Shown: piece after piece, positions 1 to 5,455 of the stretch | Layout: every line of letters begins with the position of its first letter | Position numbering within the stretch: position 1 is the stretch's first letter | Source: Bacteroidota bacterium | GTDB lineage: Bacteria > Bacteroidota > Bacteroidia > Chitinophagales > Chitinophagaceae | DNA: 6,190 bases | Direction: 5' to 3' | Assembly (NCBI GenBank): GCA_023423015.1 | Contig: JAFAGE010000284.1 | Coordinates: forward strand, 1 to 6,190 | Notes under the pieces: model-generated | What the model saw: the letters and a program-made list of their open reading frames with translations, nothing else | Told to the model about the DNA's origin: nothing | Database searches by the model: none | Translations under genes and position numbers: made by a program

Positions 1-94
1 CTACAAAGGGGATTACTGCGAGCATCAGGATCACGAAGATCAGAAAAGCATAAGCACAGTAAAGCCACCGTATAGGCAGGAGTGCAACTTTCAT
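1..94 (-). CDS. Partial N-terminus of a PlsC-like 1-acyl-sn-glycerol-3-phosphate acyltransferase
   Basis: The minus strand is open from an ATG at 94-92 to the window edge, giving 31 residues with no stop. They begin MKVALLPIRWLYCAYAFL and continue as one hydrophobic, probably membrane-spanning stretch (about residues 10-31). This short start, aromatic-rich 'IRWLYC.YA' and then a long hydrophobic helix resembles the N-terminus of Bacteroidota lysophospholipid acyltransferases of the PlsC type, which acylate lysophosphatidic acid at the inner membrane. The catalytic HX4D motif would lie outside the window, so the family call is by resemblance only. The gene is divergent from mtaB, with 49 bases between the two start codons. 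Another small membrane protein with a similar N-terminal helix is the main alternative. Confidence 0.5.
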   Translation of the reverse strand, partial: MKVALLPIRWLYCAYAFLIFVILMLAVIPFV

Positions 95-120
95 GGTACA
101 AATCAAGCGCAAAAAGGTTG

Positions 121-143
121 TAATTTCGCGCCGGGCGAAAATA
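121..143. promoter_or_regulatory. Imperfect dyad in the divergent plsC-like/mtaB promoter region
   Basis: Nine-base arms (121-129 and 135-143) pair with one mismatch around a five-base centre; the inner six bases, TTTCGC and GCGAAA, are a perfect inverted repeat. The dyad directly abuts the mtaB ATG at 144. Read outward, each arm also resembles the Bacteroidota -7 element TAnnTTTG with one mismatch: TAATTTCG on plus (121-128) and TATTTTCG on minus (143-136). I found no convincing -33 TTTG partner on either strand. It could be an operator, overlapping divergent promoters or an RNA hairpin covering the mtaB start. That it is regulatory is inference. Confidence 0.35.
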
Positions 144-1409
144 ATGAAAACAGTAGCACTTCATACACTTGGCTGTAAGCTGAATTACTCCGAAACCTCG
201 GCAATCTCCAAAATGCTTGAGGCCGAAGGATTTGAGAAGCGAAACTTCGACGAAATAGCCGATGTGTACGTGATTAATACCTGCTCTGTGACCGACAATG
301 CCGACAAGGAATGCAGGCACCTGGTAAGAAGAATACTGCGCCGATCGCCCGAAAGCACCGTGGTAATCACCGGATGTTATGCCCAGTTGAAACCTGCAGA
401 GATTGCAGCCATTCCGGGTGTTGACCTTGTTTTAGGTGCAGCGGAGAAGTTCAATATTGTTTCTCACCTGAAAGAACTCACCAGGGGTGAGCCTGCAAAA
501 ATCTGTTCATGCGATGTTGGTGAGATCACCGGTTTCAATGCATCCTATTCAGGCAAGGGACGTACACGTTCTTTTCTGAAAGTGCAGGATGGTTGCGATT
601 ACAATTGTTCGTTCTGCACCATACCCATGGCACGTGGAAAAAGCAGGAGCGACAGTATTGCAAACGTGTTGAAAAATGTGCAGCAGCTTGCAGAAAGTGG
701 TGTGAAGGAAGTGGTGTTGACGGGTGTAAACCTGGGAGACTTTGGGAAAGGCCCTGATGGCAGCCGCAAGCACGAAGAGAATTTCCTGCAATTGATTACC
801 GCGCTCGACGAAGTGGAAGGAATTGAGAGGTTTCGCATTTCATCTATTGAACCGAACCTGTTAACAAACGACATCATACAATTTGTGGCAGAGAGCCGCA
901 GGTTTATGCCGCATTTTCACATTCCTCTGCAAAGCGGTAGCAATAAAACTCTCGCCGCCATGCGACGTCGCTATCGGGTTGAGCTGTATGCAGAGCGTGT
1001 TGCATTGATAAAAACCTTCATGCCACATTGTTGTATCGGTGTGGATGTAATTGTTGGCTTTCCCGGGGAAACAGAAGAAGATTTTACCGAAACTTATCGT
1101 TTCCTGCACAACCTTGATGTGAGTTACCTGCATGTATTCACCTATTCAGAAAGAGATAATACTCACGCGTTAAGCATCTCTCCTGTTGTGCCTGTACACG
1201 AAAGAAATGAAAGAAATAAAGCGTTGCGCAATCTTTCGTTTATGAAGAACCGCTTCTTCGAACAGCAGCACTGTGGACAAACACGCAAGGTATTGTTTGA
1301 ATCGGGAAAGGAAAATGGTATGATGGATGGTTATACCGACAACTACATTAAAGTGAGCACGCCATATCGCCCGGAGTGGTTCAACCAGATACTTTCCTGG
1401 CAGCTTTAG
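144..1409 (+). CDS. mtaB: tRNA (N6-threonylcarbamoyladenosine37-C2)-methylthiotransferase MtaB
   Basis: A radical-SAM methylthiotransferase that converts t6A37 to ms2t6A37 in tRNAs reading ANN codons. Numbering from the ATG at 144 (421 residues): the N-terminal UPF0004 domain (about 1-95) has the three cluster cysteines C11 (LGCKLN), C47 (NTCSVT) and C78 (GCYAQ). The radical-SAM core has CxxxCxxC at C151, C155 and C158 (DGCDYNCSFC), and GFPGETEEDF near 305-314. LGCKLN and NTCSVTDNAD fit MtaB better than MiaB or RimO. An upstream in-frame ATG at 93 would add 17 basic residues that match no family feature and would overlap the divergent gene's start, so I chose 144. The C-terminal TRAM region looks short: after GYTDNYIKV the protein ends at about 18 more residues (...NQILSWQL), where many homologues run some 15-20 residues further. 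The two other frames beyond the stop show no TRAM-like continuation, so a simple frameshift is unlikely. The 3' end overlaps convergent nhaA. Confidence 0.93.
   Translation: MKTVALHTLGCKLNYSETSAISKMLEAEGFEKRNFDEIADVYVINTCSVTDNADKECRHLVRRILRRSPESTVVITGCYAQLKPAEIAAIPGVDLVLGAAEKFNIVSHLKELTRGEPAKICSCDVGEITGFNASYSGKGRTRSFLKVQDGCDYNCSFCTIPMARGKSRSDSIANVLKNVQQLAESGVKEVVLTGVNLGDFGKGPDGSRKHEENFLQLITALDEVEGIERFRISSIEPNLLTNDIIQFVAESRRFMPHFHIPLQSGSNKTLAAMRRRYRVELYAERVALIKTFMPHCCIGVDVIVGFPGETEEDFTETYRFLHNLDVSYLHVFTYSERDNTHALSISPVVPVHERNERNKALRNLSFMKNRFFEQQHCGQTRKVLFESGKENGMMDGYTDNYIKVSTPYRPEWFNQILSWQL
1381..1409. other. 29-base tail-to-tail overlap of mtaB and nhaA
   Basis: The mtaB stop (TAG, 1407-1409, plus) lies beyond the nhaA stop (TGA on minus, 1383-1381), so the last nine or so codons of each gene are antisense to the other. 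There is no intergenic space for a conventional terminator, and I saw no hairpin plus T-run at the junction. The overlap covers the shortened TRAM end of MtaB and the charged cytoplasmic-type tail of NhaA after its last helix. Confidence 0.9.
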
Positions 1410-2565
1410 CTTTCTTGTTACTCACGGTGAGCAGAAATAGCAAACCTGCAATGGCGGATATTGTTGACGCAATCAATATGGAAATCTTCGCTATGTCGTG
1501 ATGCTGTGCATCTCTGAATGAAAGTAAAGCGATGAAAATGGACATGGTGAAGCCGATTCCGCCCAACATTCCGAGACCCATTATGTGTTTCCAGCTCGCA
1601 CGGGAAGGAAGGCTGCTGATGCCTGCACGCACGCTGATCCAGGAAGACAGTGTGATACCAAGGGGTTTTCCGAGAACAAGACCTGCGATAATACCCAGTG
1701 AAAGATCACCTGTTAACATTTCCGCACTCACGTCTCCAAACCGGATTCCGGTGTTAACCAACGCGAAGATTGGCATAATAAGAAAGTTTACCGGGGGCGC
1801 GATGGCATGCTCCAGCTTTTCGAGAGGCGATGTTTCCCTACCTGGTGTTGTGGGCAATGTAAGGGCTGTAAGTACACCTGCTATAGTAGCGTGAATACCG
1901 GAGTGGTGAATGAAGTACCATATAAACATCCCGGGTATCAGATAAAAGAATACATTTTTAAGGTTTAACCTGTTGAACACCAGCAGCAGCAGAAATATTC
2001 CGCCCGCAAAAAGAAAATTGGTAAGATGAATTTCTTCTGAGTAGAATACGGCGATTACAATGATGGCAATGAGGTCGTCGGCAATGGCAAGAGCCGCAAG
2101 AAATACCTTTAGTGAAGCCGGAACCTTTTTACCAATCAATGCAAGAATTCCCAGCGCAAACGCAATGTCTGTTGCCATCGGAATACCCCATCCCGAAGCA
2201 GCAGGTGTGTTGGCATTGAAAAATGCATAAATGATTGCGGGGAGAACAGCACCGCCGCATGCAGCAATAACAGGCAGAGATGCTTTCTTAATAGAAGACA
2301 ACTCTCCTTCTACCACTTCGCGTTTTATTTCAAGGCCGATGAGCAGGAAGAAGATAGCCATGAGTCCATCGTTGACCCATGCAAGAACAGAGTAGCGCAA
2401 ACCAAGATCAGCATTGCCCAGTTCATATTCAAGTAAGCTGCGGAACCATTCACCTGCAGCAGAGTTGGCCAAAATAAGAGAAACAACTACACAGAAGATC
2501 AGGATTACACCACCAATGGCACCGGATTGAAAAAAGCGACGAAAGAGAGAAAGAGATATACGCAA
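1381..2565 (-). CDS. nhaA: Na+/H+ antiporter NhaA
   Basis: An inner-membrane electrogenic antiporter that exports Na+ (or Li+) in exchange for protons, used in sodium and alkaline-pH homeostasis. The 394 residues (E. coli NhaA has 388) form about 12 hydrophobic segments. The ion-binding and helix-crossing residues are present: T132-D133 in MATDIAFALG, D163-D164 in IADDLIAI, and K300 in LGKPLGI, at the same numbers as in E. coli. The pH-sensor region GLEIKREVVEGEL (about 77-89), LEH at 251-253 and GGIGFTMSIFIA (about 335-346) are also intact, so the protein should be functional. The start is a TTG at 2565-2563: the frame is open upstream only to a TGA at 2619-2617 and has no ATG there, while the next internal Met lies past helix 1. 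The residue-number match to E. coli supports this start. No Shine-Dalgarno is visible. It follows the esterase-like gene by 112 bases filled by a heptad array; whether it is co-transcribed is unclear. Confidence 0.95.
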   Translation of the reverse strand: MRISLSLFRRFFQSGAIGGVILIFCVVVSLILANSAAGEWFRSLLEYELGNADLGLRYSVLAWVNDGLMAIFFLLIGLEIKREVVEGELSSIKKASLPVIAACGGAVLPAIIYAFFNANTPAASGWGIPMATDIAFALGILALIGKKVPASLKVFLAALAIADDLIAIIVIAVFYSEEIHLTNFLFAGGIFLLLLVFNRLNLKNVFFYLIPGMFIWYFIHHSGIHATIAGVLTALTLPTTPGRETSPLEKLEHAIAPPVNFLIMPIFALVNTGIRFGDVSAEMLTGDLSLGIIAGLVLGKPLGITLSSWISVRAGISSLPSRASWKHIMGLGMLGGIGFTMSIFIALLSFRDAQHHDIAKISILIASTISAIAGLLFLLTVSNKKAKAARKVSG

Positions 2566-2600
2566 AGGCGAAGATTTTTGTACTACGCGAAGATACGAAT

Positions 2601-2684
2601 TGGCAGATGGCAGATGTCAAATGGCAGATGAAAAATGATTTATCACATCTCACCTTTCACCTCTCACCTTTCACCTCTCACATT
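2601..2684. repeat. 12-unit heptanucleotide array between the esterase-like gene and nhaA
   Basis: The 84 bases divide without gap or slip into twelve 7-bp units, each starting with T followed by G or C. The left half has TGGCAGA at 2601, 2608 and 2622 plus degenerate units; the right half alternates TCACCTT (2650, 2664) and TCACCTC (2657, 2671), bounded by TCACATC and TCACATT. On the minus (transcribed) sense the right half is purine-rich and carries four AGGTGA hexamers (2650-2655, 2657-2662, 2664-2669, 2671-2676). The last unit overlaps the final codon and stop of the esterase-like gene. It resembles in style the heptanucleotide STRR elements of cyanobacteria; no family assignment can be made here. 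Confidence 0.85.
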
Positions 2685-4057
2685 CCGAAGGGATATGTTG
2701 CTGGTGCTTCAAGCTCCCGGGCTTGTCCTGTATTCAGCGGATGCAGCGCTTTTGTGTGATCGATATAAATAAATGCGTCGTATCGTTTAGGCATAACCGA
2801 TGGCACGTAGTTACCAAATCGTTCATAAGCGGGATTGTACACTACCCCGATAGCGCGGTGATCAAAGGAATCGTTAAAAACTTCTTCATTGAAATCATCC
2901 ATAACCAGCAGCTGGTTACCTGGGTTTGCTTTATGGAGATAATATTCCCAGCTGCCTGCACGAGCTGGAGGCACCTTCATAGTTTGCATCTGCGCTCCCC
3001 AGGATTTACCAGCCATCACAGTTCCTTCATAAGAACCAAAGCCTACCAGTAAAACATTATTACTATGTATGCTCCTCGATAACTCACCAATATTCGTCAT
3101 ACCATCTTCAGCCATATCGGTGGCGCTTGCGTCGCCAATATGTGTGTTGTGTTCCCAGACTATTGCCTTTGAGCCGGGCCCATAAAGATCAAGTAAACGT
3201 TCAAGAGTTTCATTCATATGCATGTCGCGCACATTCCACGACTCAGCACCGCCTGAAAGCATCGCGCGGTAGTATTTTTCTGCGTTAACCGAGATTAATG
3301 CATTTTGTTCTGCGCTGAAACGGGCTTCTTTATCCTGGCTTTCGAAGATTTCATGTTCGCGCAATTTCTTCAGCAAGGCTACAACTTCATCTTCGCAGGT
3401 TTGCGGCACAAACTGAAGAGCACGTGCATAACCATAACCGTCTTCGCCTTTATGCGGTTCGAAACAGCGGTATGCTTCCATCGCAGCTTCAACTGCAGAA
3501 GGTTCGTTTGTTTGCAGGTATTTTATAACGGCTTCCATACTGTCCCACAAACTGTAAACGTCCAGGCCATAAAAGCCTGTTTTATCAACCGATGGTTTAC
3601 CTGAATTGTGTTGCTTTAGCCAGGTGACAAGTGCAGCAATTTCCCAATTGCTCCACATCCAGGTTGGCCAGCGCCTGAAAGTTTTTAAAACGTCTATTGA
3701 AGTTGATGATGAATTGCCACCAGATTTGATGTATGAATTCACTTCAAAACAATCCGGCCAGTCGCCTTCAACGGCAATAAAGTTGAATCCTTTCTCTGTA
3801 ATTAGTCTTTTTGAAATGTGGCTTCGCCATGTATAATATTCATGTGTGCCATGCGAAGCTTCGCCAAGCATTACAATTCTTGCATTACCTATCCTCTTCA
3901 TTAAAGGATCAAGATCATTTTGCTCCGAAAGTGCATATGCTTTTTTTCGGAGTGAACCGACCACAATGGCTTCAGTGGTTTTATTTGCAGCGAAGGAACG
4001 CATAAAAATATTGGCCAAAGGCAGAGCGAAATTCGGCGCCCTGTTTCCACGTTCCAT
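2678..4057 (-). CDS. Erythromycin-esterase-family hydrolase of unknown substrate
   Basis: The 459 residues match the erythromycin esterase family (PF05139, EreA/EreB-like). Visible signatures are LGEASHGTHE at 64-73 (E66 and H69 align with E43 and the essential H46 of EreB), VEGDWPD at 96-102 (E97), the NVRDMHMNETL stretch at 275-285 and WEHNTHIGD at 301-309 (H303 and H306). All expected polar active-site residues are present, so it should be an active hydrolase. The VEGDWPD version and the ATYPFGM ending resemble a broad, often uncharacterised subgroup rather than mobile resistance enzymes. No signal peptide is evident, so a cytosolic location is likely. The ATG at 4057 is 11 bases after the glycosyltransferase stop and has AGGA upstream at good spacing. 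An internal ATG at 4003 (M19) is an alternative, since residues 1-18 are outside the conserved domain and partly coincide with heptad-like sequence. The association with glycosyltransferase and GH2 suggests an ester on a glycan or lipid, which is inference. Confidence 0.85.
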   Translation of the reverse strand: MERGNRAPNFALPLANIFMRSFAANKTTEAIVVGSLRKKAYALSEQNDLDPLMKRIGNARIVMLGEASHGTHEYYTWRSHISKRLITEKGFNFIAVEGDWPDCFEVNSYIKSGGNSSSTSIDVLKTFRRWPTWMWSNWEIAALVTWLKQHNSGKPSVDKTGFYGLDVYSLWDSMEAVIKYLQTNEPSAVEAAMEAYRCFEPHKGEDGYGYARALQFVPQTCEDEVVALLKKLREHEIFESQDKEARFSAEQNALISVNAEKYYRAMLSGGAESWNVRDMHMNETLERLLDLYGPGSKAIVWEHNTHIGDASATDMAEDGMTNIGELSRSIHSNNVLLVGFGSYEGTVMAGKSWGAQMQTMKVPPARAGSWEYYLHKANPGNQLLVMDDFNEEVFNDSFDHRAIGVVYNPAYERFGNYVPSVMPKRYDAFIYIDHTKALHPLNTGQARELEAPATYPFGM

Positions 4058-4070
4058 CTGCCAATATCCT
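4036..4070 (-). repeat. Short heptad-like patch across the esterase-gene start
   Basis: Read on the minus strand from 4070, the sequence falls into five 7-bp steps. The second (4063-4057) is TGGCAGA, identical to a unit of the 2601-2684 array; the last (4042-4036) is AGGGCGC, identical to a unit of the array upstream of the glycosyltransferase (5402-5408). The two between both begin TGGAA. The 12-mer ATTGGCAGATGG at 4065-4054 on minus is also an exact inverted match to 2599-2610 on plus. The patch covers the glycosyltransferase stop and the first codons of the esterase-like protein. With only four or five units, chance cannot be excluded. Confidence 0.4.
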
Positions 4071-5250
4071 AAGATGCTGCCGGCAACTGCGGGTTCACCA
4101 TCAGGAAAGGCGATGTAGTAAATATTTCTTCCTGTTTCTTTCTTGCGGCAATGGCTTCCTTTCTTGCAATCGCTTTATACATCTGCTGGCGCATGTCATG
4201 AACAGTCTTGTCCCAGGAATCATTCGCGAGGAATTTATCTACCTGTTGCAACCAGTTCTTCCTGTCTTTTACTTCCAGTTCCTGTTCAGCAACCTTAATA
4301 AATTCCTGTGCGTTGTTGGCGATGTGGACCAGACCTGATTTACCGTAAGTTTCTACTACATCCCTGATAGGTGTAGATATCACAGGTTTACCACCGGCAA
4401 GATATTCAGGAGTTTTTGTCGGGCTGATATACGTTGTTGATTCGTTAAGTGCAAACGACACCATTGAAATATCCCAGCCGCCGAGATATGCAGGAAGCTC
4501 AGCATATTTCTTTCCGCCGAGATAATGTATGTTTTTATTTTTAGGGAGTGTTTCGGGGTCGATTTTCACAACAGGTCCTATCAGAACAAATTGCCAGTCG
4601 GGTTTTGCATTCGCTACTTCACGAATTAATTCAATGTCGAACCGTTCATCAAGCACTCCATAAAATCCAAAACGTGGATGTGGAATATGCGCCTGGTCGG
4701 CCGGATCATGCTTCACACTTCTTGCGGCAGCAAAATGTTTTTTGTCGATGCTGGACGGAAAGGCGTGAATATTGTGATGCCTGTGTTTTTTGGCTTCGTA
4801 TAAACTGTGTCCCCCGGTAAATACCACGTCTGCCTTGTTGAGCAAATCTTTCTCCAATTGTTTCAATGCGGGTGGAGCGAACTTAAACGCTGAAAGCTCG
4901 TCCATACAGTCATATACGGTAATTACGGGATCAAGATGATCCGAAAAAGGCAGTGCCATGGGTGTATAATACCACAATAAATATTCGTTGATTTTGTGTT
5001 TATTGAAAATAGCATTTACCAGGCTTTTTTGACGGCTTACGACATCTGGTTCATCGTGACCTCCTTTCAAATGCAGTTTTACTATATGTATATGCCCATG
5101 TAGTACTTCGCTATAATGATCCTGGTCGGAATGAAACAGCGCTTCCTCTATATAGAAAATTCTGAAGTGATCAGCAAATCTTGTCAACAGGTGCTGTGGC
5201 CTCTGAAATACAAAATCCCATCTTAAGTGAGAAAAGCAAACGATTTCCAT
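4069..5250 (-). CDS. GT4-like (group 1) glycosyltransferase
   Basis: A 393-residue GT-B fold glycosyltransferase that should move a sugar from a nucleotide donor onto a glycan or lipid acceptor on the cytoplasmic side. The N-terminal acceptor domain begins at once with FSHLRWDFVFQRPQHLL (6-22), a signature of a TuaH-like group often seen in surface-polysaccharide loci. VYDCMDELSAF (112-122) ends the first Rossmann half. The C-terminal donor domain runs from GFYGVLDERFD (195-205) through VLIGPV (222-227) and the loop IHYLGGKKYAELPAYL (241-256). The donor-binding stretch SPTKTPEYLAGGKPVISTP (276-294) includes E282, which fits the conserved glutamate region of GT4 enzymes. There are no membrane segments. 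A Lys/Glu-rich tail (about 360-377) may lie at the membrane surface. The ATG at 5250 opens directly into conserved sequence; no Shine-Dalgarno is visible. The esterase-like gene follows after 11 bases. Donor and acceptor cannot be predicted. Confidence 0.9.
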   Translation of the reverse strand: MEIVCFSHLRWDFVFQRPQHLLTRFADHFRIFYIEEALFHSDQDHYSEVLHGHIHIVKLHLKGGHDEPDVVSRQKSLVNAIFNKHKINEYLLWYYTPMALPFSDHLDPVITVYDCMDELSAFKFAPPALKQLEKDLLNKADVVFTGGHSLYEAKKHRHHNIHAFPSSIDKKHFAAARSVKHDPADQAHIPHPRFGFYGVLDERFDIELIREVANAKPDWQFVLIGPVVKIDPETLPKNKNIHYLGGKKYAELPAYLGGWDISMVSFALNESTTYISPTKTPEYLAGGKPVISTPIRDVVETYGKSGLVHIANNAQEFIKVAEQELEVKDRKNWLQQVDKFLANDSWDKTVHDMRQQMYKAIARKEAIAARKKQEEIFTTSPFLMVNPQLPAAS

Positions 5251-5260
5251 CGAGATGTTG

Positions 5261-5288
5261 ATTATAAGGTTTTTAAAAATGTAAACAA
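5261..5288 (-). promoter_or_regulatory. Candidate promoter for the glycosyltransferase gene
   Basis: On the minus strand TTGTTT (5288-5283) and TATAAT (5266-5261) are separated by 16 bases, a good match to a general sigma-70 promoter, within the AT-rich stretch just upstream of the ATG at 5250. Only 10 bases separate TATAAT from the start codon, so the leader would be very short. The hexamer also does not match the TAnnTTTG -7 element usual in Bacteroidota. It may simply be AT-rich leader sequence. Confidence 0.25.
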
Positions 5289-5324
5289 TTCGTTCTTAAT
5301 ATGGCAATTTTCGGACCGCGTAAA

Positions 5325-5441
5325 AATGGGAAGAAAGGGAAGGAAAGGGCGGAGGGCGAAAATAGAACGGAGAACGGAGAATGGAGGGTGGAGGGCGAGA
5401 CAGGGCGCAGGGCGAGGGCGAGGGTGAAGGGCGAAGGGCGG
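5325..5441. repeat. Purine-rich heptad array with G-quadruplex potential, between GH2 and glycosyltransferase genes
   Basis: About 117 bases are almost pure purine plus scattered C on the plus strand, with only five T. Much of it reads in 7-bp steps: AGGGCGG and AGGGCGA at 5346-5359, ACGGAGA twice at 5367-5380, AGGGCGC and AGGGCGA at 5402-5415, with two 6-base steps after 5415. G-tracts of three lie at 5328, 5337, 5347 and 5354 (loops 6, 7, 4), and at 5386, 5393, 5403, 5410, 5416, 5422, 5429 and 5436 (loops 3-7); both sets satisfy the standard G3N1-7 pattern. The G-rich strand is the template strand for the minus-strand genes. It fills most of the 205-base gap, which otherwise holds only the AT-rich leader. 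Confidence 0.8.
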
Positions 5442-5455
5442 TCCTGTTCTTTGCC

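Noticed and set aside
93..143. Upstream ATG giving MtaB 17 more residues
   Set aside because: The extension is basic and unlike the family, overlaps the divergent gene's start codon, and the family-typical KTVALHTLGCKLN start is at 144.
2450..2653. 67-codon minus-strand ORF overlapping the nhaA start
   Set aside because: It runs through the heptad array and then out of frame through nhaA helix 1; its Cys/Ser/Phe-rich product resembles nothing.
2601..2684. Heptad array as a CRISPR or rho-independent terminator
   Set aside because: Units are 7 bp without spacers, and there is no stable GC hairpin followed by a T-run.
2599..4065. 12-bp inverted match ATTGGCAGATGG bracketing the esterase-like gene as transposon ends
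   Set aside because: About one such 12-mer inverted pair is expected by chance in 6 kb, there is no transposase or target duplication, and the match is explained by the shared heptad unit.
2723..4118. Several plus-strand ORFs of 64-109 codons opposite the esterase-like gene
   Set aside because: All lie antisense to an intact, conserved gene and show no domain or initiation signal.
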